DNA of 15,476 nucleotides from positions 1-15,476 of the forward strand of contig PLTE01000183.1 in the NCBI GenBank assembly GCA_003164375.1. Direction: 5' to 3'. Positions 1-6,729 of the stretch are shown here, in pieces; within the stretch, counting starts at the first letter, position 1; each line of letters starts with the position of its first letter. The notes under the pieces are model-generated. The model made no database searches. It saw only the letters and a program-made list of their open reading frames with translations, and had not been told where the DNA came from. The stretch comes from Hyphomicrobiales bacterium. GTDB lineage: Bacteria; Pseudomonadota; Alphaproteobacteria; Rhizobiales; Xanthobacteraceae. Both the position numbers and the translations under genes were made by a program.

Positions 1-589
1 CCTTGGTGATGCCGGCATAGGACATTTTGAGCGCCGAGGCGGCGCTCGGCGCACCGTCGAGCACCCGCACGTCGAGCCCATAGGCGCGCAGCGCGGCGAA
101 ACGCGGCGCAGCCGGTCCCGACGCATAAAAGCGCGTGCCCGTTCCAGCCAGCGCGGCGCCGACCCGCGCCCCCTCCTTATCCTCCCCCGCAAGCGGGGGA
201 GGATAAGGAGGGGGCGGCGGCCCGATGATGCCGGCATCGACGAACGGACATCCGCTTGGCGCGATCACCGCCGCCACGCGGTCCACGGTGCTCGGATTGA
301 TGGCATTGCATTCGACATAAAGCGGCTTGGCATTGCTTTTGGTCAACGCGGGCGCGAAACGCTGCGCCAGCGCCAACGCGTCGCCCGGGGGAACGATCGA
401 GAGGACGAAATCGGCGGCCGCGATCTCGTCGTCGCTGGCCGCGACCATACCGGCTGCGCTTGCCCGCTCCGCCGTGGCCGCGGTGCGGCCGGTCAGCGAC
501 GTGAGCACTTTGAGCCCGTTAGCGACGAGCCTTTTGCCGACGGCCGAGCCCATCGCGCCAGGCGCGACCACTGCGACGACTGGAGTCAT
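1..589 (-). CDS. NAD(P)-binding 6-phosphogluconate dehydrogenase-like oxidoreductase (DUF1932 type), 3' end outside window
   Basis: The 196 visible codons begin at ATG 587-589, preceded by a weak GAGG. Residues 1-20 form a Rossmann dinucleotide-binding start (VAVVAPGAMGSAVGKRL); a second strand ends in TGRT near 33-36, and SIVPPGDA (64-71) and YVECNAINPSTV (91-102) match the beta-hydroxyacid / 6-phosphogluconate dehydrogenase superfamily. The segment SALKMSYAGITK (185-196) carries the lysine (188) expected to be catalytic and leads into the helical C-terminal domain, which lies outside the window. In DUF1932 relatives the second domain is short and the substrate is mostly unknown. Residues about 125-141 are a proline-rich insert encoded by a palindromic element, sitting between FVDAGIIG and TRFYASG, which I recall as nearly adjacent in relatives. 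The gene follows the cysI cluster on the same strand after a 119-nt gap, so co-transcription is uncertain. Family call is solid; substrate unknown. Confidence 0.85.
   Translation of the reverse strand, partial: MTPVVAVVAPGAMGSAVGKRLVANGLKVLTSLTGRTAATAERASAAGMVAASDDEIAAADFVLSIVPPGDALALAQRFAPALTKSNAKPLYVECNAINPSTVDRVAAVIAPSGCPFVDAGIIGPPPPPYPPPLAGEDKEGARVGAALAGTGTRFYASGPAAPRFAALRAYGLDVRVLDGAPSAASALKMSYAGITK
167..216. repeat. 50-bp palindromic element inside a coding region
   Basis: Two perfect 24-bp inverted arms (167-190 and 193-216) flank a 2-bp AA centre. The core arm reads CCTCCTTATCCTCCCCCGC and its complement. It encodes a proline-rich then acidic stretch (residues about 125-141) of the minus-strand oxidoreductase without breaking the frame. 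Short GC-rich palindromes of this kind are scattered through rhizobial genomes, usually between genes. I infer that it is an inserted REP-like element; other copies of it were not seen in this window. Confidence 0.85.
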
Positions 590-613
590 GATGGCCTCGT
601 ATCGGTCATTCCT

Positions 614-636
614 GGGCGCCGCGAAGCGGCGAGCCC
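614..636. other. GC-rich hairpin between DUF934 gene and oxidoreductase gene
   Basis: GGGC-GCCGC-GAA-GCGGC-GA-GCCC can fold into a nine-pair stem with a 2-nt bulge and a 3-nt loop. It lies in the 119-nt gap downstream of the DUF934 stop and 24 nt upstream of the oxidoreductase start. There is no T-run on either side, so it is not a classical intrinsic terminator. It could weaken read-through or stabilise a 3' end. Confidence 0.4.
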
Positions 637-708
637 GGACTCTATATTCCTGGCGCCGGGTTATGGTTTCCGGGTTCCTCGCTCTGCTCGGCCCCGGAAT
701 GGTAACTA

Positions 709-1213
709 CTACACCGTTTCGGGAGTCTTCGCACCCGCGCTCTGCGATCGTCGGCGCAGCGCCGAAAGCCGGCCGTCGGCGCTCGGCTGATAGACAACGC
801 TGAAACGCGCCACGCTGGCCGCAAAAGCCGGCGCGTCGGCCGTCTTTTTCACCGCGAAGGAATCGAAACCGGCACGGACCAGGAAACCGAACTGGTCGCG
901 CAAGATGTCGCCGGTAGCGCGCAACGTGCCGCGAAACCCTAACGTCTCGCGCAATTGCCGCGCCTGGCTATAGGCGCGGCCGTCGCGGAATTTCGGAAAA
1001 TTGAGCGCGATTAGCGCGAGGTGGCCGAGCCAGGGCTTTAGTTCATTTACCCGCCGATCGTTCGGCCACGATACACCGAGCGAGCCGTCGCGGCTGACGA
1101 GCGCATCGGCCTCCGCCAGAAAGCGCTTCGCCGACACGATGACCGGCAGCCGGTCCGGCAGCGGCGCGTCGTCGTCGACGTGGACATAGCGGTCTTCGAC
1201 CAGTTTGCCATTT

Positions 1214-1227
<14 letters not shown>
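709..1227 (-). CDS. DUF934 family protein of the sulfite reductase cluster
   Basis: This 172-residue protein matches DUF934, a small family nearly always encoded beside assimilatory sulfite/nitrite reductase in alpha-, beta- and gammaproteobacteria. Its biochemical role is not established; an accessory role in sulfite reduction is inferred from gene position. The core is visible as VSWPNDRRVNELKPWL (about 52-67), LNFPKFRDGRAYSQARQLRE (about 74-93) and DQFGFLVRAGFDSF (about 110-123). No signal peptide or membrane segment is seen. The ATG at 1225-1227 lies inside the end of cysI, giving a 14-nt overlap that implies translational coupling. The C-terminal tail after residue 150 is basic and low in complexity. 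Confidence 0.88.
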
Positions 1228-2872
<1,645 letters not shown>

Positions 2873-3013
2873 GCGCGCTTAAGCTCTCAGCTTTGGGCAT
2901 CTCGCCCGAGGAGGGCTTGCATCTCGGAAAAAACGCCCGCGGCAAGCCTTTTCTGGGTTCTAAGTCCCCGCTCCGGTTCAATGGCGTCGGTTGTGGATCT
3001 AAATTCCTTGTTT

Positions 3014-3055
3014 GAGCATGATTTTACCCGAACGCCGGTTGCCACCCTGGGATCA
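3014..3055. repeat. Degenerate rhizobial intergenic palindromic repeat
   Basis: GAGCATGATTTTACCCGAAC followed by GCCGGTTGCCACCCTGGGATCA resembles the abundant Bradyrhizobium/rhizobial intergenic element, which in intact form has GAGCATGAT ends around a CCGAAAACCGG centre. Here the right arm has decayed, so inverted symmetry is partial. It sits in the 213-nt gap between the DUF2849 gene and cysI and supports the taxonomic placement. The match is from memory of the element, not a database hit. Confidence 0.55.
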
Positions 3056-3085
3056 AGTCCGCGGGCAGCCTTTTGGGATCGCGCT

Positions 3086-3409
3086 CTAGCAGCCCAATGG
3101 CAACGGCAGTTCGATCGTGGGACCGCCAAGGCGGATCAACTCGCGCAAATTTCCAGGCCGCACCTGTCCGCCGGCCGACAGCTTGACCGGAGCTATGTAG
3201 GGACCAACCGCGCGCAAGTCGTCGTCGAGCGCCGCCGTCATCAGCGCTTGCGCGCCCTCGGAGCTGGTGGCGATCGCGGCGCCGTCGAGCGCCGTGGTCC
3301 AACCGCCGTCGGCGCGGCTGTACACCACAGCGCCGTCACCGACACGATTGGCGGTGACAACCACCGGGCCGGTGACTTTGATCTTTTTCTGTTCGAGCGG
3401 TGAGGTCAT
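3086..3409 (-). CDS. DUF2849 family protein, first gene of the cysI cluster
   Basis: This 107-residue protein belongs to DUF2849, a small alphaproteobacterial family found between the siroheme synthase gene and the sulfite/nitrite reductase gene. The typical core is visible: KVTGPVVVTANRVGDGAVVY (11-30), WTTALDGAAIATSSEGAQAL (37-56) and VGPYIAPVKL (68-77). No catalytic motif is known. Its constant position suggests a siroheme or sulfite reductase accessory role, which is inference. I chose the ATG at 3407-3409 (MTSPLEQKK); the open frame continues upstream to 3694 but that extension has no family match and runs through the promoter region. A siroheme synthase gene is not upstream here, so this gene opens the transcript. 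Confidence 0.85.
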   Translation of the reverse strand: MTSPLEQKKIKVTGPVVVTANRVGDGAVVYSRADGGWTTALDGAAIATSSEGAQALMTAALDDDLRAVGPYIAPVKLSAGGQVRPGNLRELIRLGGPTIELPLPLGC

Positions 3410-3474
3410 TGGGCCCTCGTATGCAAAGCGCTTGTGCCAATGGGGAAATAGGCTCAGCCAAAATCCCCATGCGT

Positions 3475-3529
3475 AAGAATGTTCTTCTATATATAGGCTA
3501 ATTTCAGGACGCAAATAGTAGAATATTCT
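3475..3529 (-). promoter_or_regulatory. Candidate promoter of DUF2849-cysI-DUF934 flanked by two similar operator-like repeats
   Basis: Read on the minus strand, TTGCGT (3509-3514) and TATAGA (3486-3491) are spaced by 17 bp and would start transcription near 3478, about 70 nt before the DUF2849 start. AGAATATTCT, a perfect palindrome (3520-3529), lies just upstream of the -35. AAGAATGTTCTT (3475-3486) overlaps the start site. The two share AGAAT-R-TTCT and their centres are 44 bp apart, close to four helical turns. This suggests a regulator binding both sites. The shape recalls iron-responsive TTAGAA/TTCTAA elements of rhizobia, but I cannot assign the regulator. Confidence 0.45.
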
Positions 3530-3925
3530 GCCAAATAATCGAATTCGATTAGAACATCCGCTTACAAGATTGGCCTCATCCGAGAAGCCCTTTCCAGCAA
3601 CGGCAGCACGTCGAAACATAGGAATCCGGGCCGCCAGCGGTATCCAGGTCTGCGCTGCGAATCGGCATGCTCTGCGGTATTGTACCGGCTGCACATTATC
3701 GATGGGGGTATGGTGTCAAGGCGGTCAGTCGTTCCAGGGTCATTAACGAACTTCCTCATGTTTGCCGTGTCGGCGGCAAGATCAGGGTTGCACCGCCGCC
3801 GCCGCGTCATAGTTATCTCTTCTGAGCTTGAGCATGCGCGGTCGATCGTTCCCGGCGTTTGCCGTTTCCGACTAGCGCCAATCGCGGTGAGATTGCCAAA
3901 GAGCCTTTCCTCAGCGCCGTTTTGG

Positions 3926-3977
3926 TTGCTTGAGCAATCAAGACAACCGGAAGTTATCCCATCTTTGAATTGCTCAA
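3926..3977 (+). promoter_or_regulatory. Inverted-repeat operator candidate upstream of the XRE gene
   Basis: TTGCTTGAGCAA (3926-3937) is a 5-2-5 inverted repeat. Its second part TTGAGCAAT (3930-3938) is matched exactly in reverse by ATTGCTCAA (3969-3977), with a 30-bp spacer. The pair ends 54 bp upstream of the XRE start codon, a usual place for an autoregulatory XRE operator. No convincing -35/-10 pair was found between it and the gene. Confidence 0.4.
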
Positions 3978-4031
3978 CCGACTGAAAAAATGCGATAGGA
4001 AACACTCTAACCTCAAGCACTGGAATGGAAT

Positions 4032-4424
4032 ATGGCCAAGACGTCGAATAAGTCAGCCAGCCGCATGGACAAGCTCGTGGGCCGCAATATCCGCGTCCAT
4101 CGTTTGGTCAAAGGGCTAACTCAAGAGGGCCTGGGCGAAAAGCTCGGCGTCACTTTTCAGCAGATCCAAAAATACGAAAAAGGCACCAACCGGGTCGGCA
4201 GCGGTCGCCTCTACCAGATCGCCGCCTTACTCGAAGTGCCGGTCACGGCCTTCTTCGAAGGCGGCGATTCGCCGACGGCGCTGCGCAACTCGTCGCCGTT
4301 CGATCTGCTGGCCGATCCAGTGTCATTGCGTTTAGTTCAAGCCTTCGCAGAGATTGCTGACTTAAAGACCCGTCGCGCGGTGCTGGCGCTCGTCGAGTCG
4401 ATGAATTCGACTGGCAAGCCGTAA
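4032..4424 (+). CDS. XRE-family helix-turn-helix transcriptional regulator
   Basis: This 130-residue cytoplasmic DNA-binding protein has a Cro/C1-type helix-turn-helix at about residues 18-73. The recognition segment is EGLGEKLGVTFQQIQKYEKGTNRVGSGRLYQIAALL, with the family-typical Q44-xx-K47-x-E49-x-G51 pattern and the closing EVPVTAFFEG (68-77). The C-terminal 50 residues form a predicted helical region with no ligand domain visible. Length and sequence fit the 130-140-residue XRE regulators that are abundant in rhizobia, some of which control stress or symbiosis genes. The start follows GGAAT about 8 nt upstream. It is convergent with the small gene ending at 4426, with one base between the two stops, and it borders the quorum-sensing cluster. 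Control of that cluster is a guess from position. Confidence 0.9.
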   Translation: MAKTSNKSASRMDKLVGRNIRVHRLVKGLTQEGLGEKLGVTFQQIQKYEKGTNRVGSGRLYQIAALLEVPVTAFFEGGDSPTALRNSSPFDLLADPVSLRLVQAFAEIADLKTRRAVLALVESMNSTGKP

Positions 4425-4425
4425 T

Positions 4426-4629
4426 TCAGCTCAAAAAGCGGGGCAGTTCCCCGGTAGCAACGTTCGCCGGGTTGTCCCCGGTGAGCGACGCGATCGTCAT
4501 CTGCAGCAAGCGAAGCCCAACCGGACTAAGCGCGCCGACATCATCCAGCGCATAGCTGAGATAGGCGACAATCAGTTCGCGCTGGCTCAACGCGCACGTT
4601 CTAGTATTCAAGTTTTCTTTGTCGGTCAT
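4426..4629 (-). CDS. Small hypothetical protein, last gene of the luxI cluster
   Basis: A 67-residue protein (MTDKENLN...) that I do not recognise. A helical centre, ELIVAYLSYALDDVGALSPVGLRLLQMTIASL (about 18-49), is amphipathic to hydrophobic but too interrupted by charges for a clear membrane segment; no cysteine motif or signal peptide is seen. I prefer ATG 4627-4629 because GGTGGGGG lies 6 nt upstream; an in-frame ATG at 4648-4650 would add seven residues. It lies 45 nt after the previous small gene on the same strand. Both proteins are 67-68 residues, start MTD, and have a YA(L/I)xx(D/E/S) segment followed by a leucine-rich helix, so they may be distant paralogues. Confidence 0.6.
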   Translation of the reverse strand: MTDKENLNTRTCALSQRELIVAYLSYALDDVGALSPVGLRLLQMTIASLTGDNPANVATGELPRFLS

Positions 4630-4674
4630 GTCCGCCCCCACCGATCGCATCCCAAGCCGCCGGCAACAAATTCC

Positions 4675-4881
4675 TTAAGGTTCGTCTACGGAGACGCGCT
4701 CTTTTCCCGCCGACGCCGGCGTCACCGCGCGCTCCAGCTCCAGTCGAGCCTTCCGCAAGATATAGACCAATAGCGGCAACCTGAGCTCGGCGCTCTCGAT
4801 GATGGCATAGTCAATAATCGTCCCCAGCATCTTCATGATGGATGTCCGGTCTGCAGTTGGAACCTTGGCCGCATCAGTCAT
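4675..4881 (-). CDS. Small hypothetical protein following the PhyH gene
   Basis: A 68-residue protein (MTDAAKVPTADRTS...) of unknown function. The core IMKMLGTIIDYAIIESAELRLPLLVYILRKARLELERA (about 15-52) is predicted mainly helical, ending in a basic-acidic tail; no known motif is seen. The ATG at 4879-4881 is preferred to the upstream in-frame ATG at 4980, which would force a 34-nt overlap with the PhyH gene and add a segment with no resemblance to a protein family. The ribosome-binding signal (GGGA about 7 nt upstream) is weak. It starts 65 nt after the PhyH stop and precedes the other small gene by 45 nt, so one transcript is likely. It may be a distant relative of that neighbour. Confidence 0.6.
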   Translation of the reverse strand: MTDAAKVPTADRTSIMKMLGTIIDYAIIESAELRLPLLVYILRKARLELERAVTPASAGKERVSVDEP

Positions 4882-4946
4882 CGTTGCATCCCAAGCGCCC
4901 CCGGGTGCAGTCTTTCTCTGCAAAGGCACCACGCCGGAGACGGCTC

Positions 4947-5915
4947 TCAGGCGGCCTGCTGTGAATGGCGGCGCGTCCACGCGACCGGAAAATCAGGTCC
5001 ATCAAGCGGATCACCTTCGTTGAGCCGTTGGGTATGATGGAGTTGCCGCGGCGCCCAGGGCCTGGTCCGGAAGTGAATGTCGTCACCGCAATAGCGCAGC
5101 GATGCGGCGCGGCGGACCTGATAGCGGCTGTTGTTGCCGCCGGCGCCGTGGATAGTGCGGTAATGGTGGACGATAACGTCGCCGGGCTCGACGTCGAAAT
5201 GAACGATGTCGTAGTCCGCCATGTGGCCCTCGATGTCCGGCAACGGTTCGCCCTCGGCGCCAGGCAGCGGCGTCTGGGAAACGAATACGTTGGGCTGATA
5301 GAGCGTGCCGGCGCGGTGTGACCCGCGCACATACAGCATTGTTCCATTTTCCATAGTGACGGGATCGACCGGAATCCAGAGCACGCAGCATTGATCTCCG
5401 TCGATCTCGAAATAGGTGGCATCTTGATGGAATGCCGTTCGCTCGCGTGTGCCGGGCTCCTTGACGAAGATCTGGTCGCCGAAGAAATTGACCTTATTGC
5501 CACCAAGCAGGCTCGCGGCGATTTCGGGTCCCGGGCCGTTCAACGTAAAGCGGCGAAACTCGCGCAGCCGCGAGGCTATGCCGGTATCGAGCAAAAAGCT
5601 GCCTTTGCTCGCTTCGTCACCGTCAAACAGAAACGGTTTTCCCGTCGACAGAATATGTTCCGCAATGGCGGCGACGTTGTGTTGGCCTTCGCTTTCGGCC
5701 TGCAAGGTACTCTTATCGTAGTTTTCGATCGCGCGCGTCAGCTGGCTGAGATTATAGCCGCTGGGGCTGTCGTGCATGGTGCGCACAGCCTCATCGATGC
5801 AGCGGCGCAGCGTGTTGACGGTCGGAAGGTCGATGATTCCGCGTAACAGCACCACGCCGGCCAAATTGTAGGCCGCAATTTCATCTTTGGTTATCGGGCG
5901 GGCGAGCTTGCTCAT
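4947..5915 (-). CDS. Phytanoyl-CoA dioxygenase (PhyH) family Fe(II)/2-oxoglutarate oxygenase
   Basis: A 322-residue soluble enzyme of the PhyH family, which couples 2-oxoglutarate oxidation to hydroxylation of an acyl-CoA, amino acid or secondary metabolite. The iron triad is visible: His163-x-Asp165 in FHQDATYFE and distal His256 in HYRTIHGAGGNNSRYQVRRAASLRY, with Arg269 or Arg274 as candidate 2-oxoglutarate anchors. The intermediate segment WIPVDPVTMENGTMLYVRGSHRAG (180-203) is the family signature after the HxD strand. Length is normal. The start ATG 5913-5915 has AAGGA 8 nt upstream and follows the luxI stop by only 22 nt, so it is almost surely co-transcribed with the signal synthase. 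I infer hydroxylation of the acyl-CoA donor or of the finished acyl-homoserine lactone; the sequence alone does not identify the substrate. Confidence 0.9.
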   Translation of the reverse strand: MSKLARPITKDEIAAYNLAGVVLLRGIIDLPTVNTLRRCIDEAVRTMHDSPSGYNLSQLTRAIENYDKSTLQAESEGQHNVAAIAEHILSTGKPFLFDGDEASKGSFLLDTGIASRLREFRRFTLNGPGPEIAASLLGGNKVNFFGDQIFVKEPGTRERTAFHQDATYFEIDGDQCCVLWIPVDPVTMENGTMLYVRGSHRAGTLYQPNVFVSQTPLPGAEGEPLPDIEGHMADYDIVHFDVEPGDVIVHHYRTIHGAGGNNSRYQVRRAASLRYCGDDIHFRTRPWAPRQLHHTQRLNEGDPLDGPDFPVAWTRRHSQQAA

Positions 5916-5937
5916 CTTGATCGTCCTTTCTCGGCAG

Positions 5938-6609
5938 TTACATCAATTGAAGTGCCGGCGATGATGCGCGAACGAGCGCGGGATCGTAGCTGTCCTCCGG
6001 CATCGTGGACCAACCAACAAATTCGAGCACGTCGGCGATGACTTCGGGGCAAACCGGCCAGCGGATCGCGAGGCATTCGCCGCCGCCCGGGGCGCCGCGC
6101 CCACCGCCATAGGGGTGCCCTAAGCCGAGCGGGATCGTCCGCAGCGACATTTCCACGAAGCTCGACAGCGTACCGGCGTCGATGACGGTTTGCAGATAAG
6201 CGAGGTTTTGCTCCATCGCCCAGCGGAACAATGCTATCAGCAGGCGGGCTTTGGCGGCACGAATGTTGTCGCGGCTCTTTTGCGCCGGCATGACGATATA
6301 GCGCGTGCATTCGTACACATCGGGTGAACGGGCCGGCATGCCGTTTTCGATCAAGTGCGGGAAATAGTCTGCGAGCAACGAATATCTTTCGGTCGGCGTT
6401 GCGCGCACGCTTGCCTCGATCACGCCGTCTTTGTTGAGGTCGATGAAATACACCGCATCATCGACGTCGTATTGGTCGGTTTCCCGGGCGTTGCCGCACG
6501 GCAGAGACCAGCCGCGCCCTTTGACGAATACGTCGTGGCGCAGCCGGAATAGCTGGTCAAAAAGATCCGGCCTATCTTTGCGATCACTACCCCGCAACGT
6601 GATAATCAT
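5938..6609 (-). CDS. luxI: LuxI-family acyl-homoserine-lactone synthase
   Basis: This 223-residue cytoplasmic enzyme makes an N-acyl-homoserine lactone from S-adenosylmethionine and an activated acyl group. All canonical LuxI residues are in register: Arg24 and Phe28 (FRLRHDVFV), Trp34 (GRGW), Asp45 and Asp48 (TDQYDVDD), Arg69, Glu100 and Arg103 (YECTRYIV). The N-terminal block resembles, from memory, Bradyrhizobium BjaI, which uses an acyl-CoA rather than acyl-ACP; donor choice here is therefore inferred. The C-terminal acyl pocket is unusual, with a glycine-rich stretch (about 163-178, GHPYGGGRGAPGGGE). I chose ATG 6607-6609 because GGAG lies 6 nt upstream; in-frame ATGs further upstream would run into the lux-box-like palindrome region. 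The gene is 120 nt downstream of luxR, same strand, and heads a probable luxI-PhyH-small-small operon. Confidence 0.93.
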   Translation of the reverse strand: MIITLRGSDRKDRPDLFDQLFRLRHDVFVKGRGWSLPCGNARETDQYDVDDAVYFIDLNKDGVIEASVRATPTERYSLLADYFPHLIENGMPARSPDVYECTRYIVMPAQKSRDNIRAAKARLLIALFRWAMEQNLAYLQTVIDAGTLSSFVEMSLRTIPLGLGHPYGGGRGAPGGGECLAIRWPVCPEVIADVLEFVGWSTMPEDSYDPALVRASSPALQLM

Positions 6610-6663
6610 GGCGTTCTCCATCCACGGCGAGACACCTCTAGTACGCGGGCCCCGTAGGTGGAT

Positions 6664-6681
6664 ATCCCAAGTTCTTGGGAT
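6664..6681 (-). promoter_or_regulatory. Lux-box-like 18-bp inverted repeat upstream of luxI
   Basis: ATCCCAAG-TT-CTTGGGAT has perfect 8-bp arms and a 2-bp centre. It is the only such repeat in the 120-bp luxR-luxI gap and ends 54 bp before the luxI ATG. If centred at -42.5, as in activator-type LuxR promoters, transcription would start near 6630, giving a leader of about 20 nt. A poor -10 candidate (TACTAG, 6638-6643) is in range. It is probably the binding site of the upstream LuxR protein, giving positive feedback on luxI. Confidence 0.75.
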
Positions 6682-6729
6682 GGACGTTGGTCCGGAGAAA
6701 TGGCTATCGCTAGCCGGAATCAACGACTC

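Larger units (their letters stand above)
3410..4031. other. 622-bp gene-free region between the cys cluster and the XRE gene
   Basis: This divergent spacer is less GC-rich than its surroundings. It holds the probable promoter and two operator-like repeats of the DUF2849-cysI cluster (3475-3529), a perfect 14-bp palindrome AATCGAATTCGATT (3537-3550), and inverted repeats ahead of the XRE gene (3926-3977). Open frames exist on both strands in 3562-4020 but have neither the third-position GC bias of the real genes nor any recognisable domain. Confidence 0.6.

Noticed and set aside
2914..2948. GGCTTGC/GCAAGCC inverted repeat with a T-run (minus strand) in the gap before cysI, considered as terminator or attenuator
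   Set aside because: The T-run lies inside the 21-nt loop rather than after the stem, so it does not fit an intrinsic terminator.
3072..3081. TTTGGGATCG as a further lux half-site
   Set aside because: It matches only the TTGGGAT part, lies in the DUF2849 gene end region and lacks the flanking bases shared by the other copies.
2887..3129. 80-codon minus-strand frame between the DUF2849 gene and cysI
   Set aside because: It overlaps the DUF2849 gene end, crosses the degenerate repeat and has no family features; more likely a spacer.
3562..4020. Open frames on both strands (152 codons minus at 3562-4020; 101 codons plus at 3680-3985)
   Set aside because: They overlap each other, lack the strong third-position GC of the real genes and contain no recognisable domain; the region behaves as intergenic.
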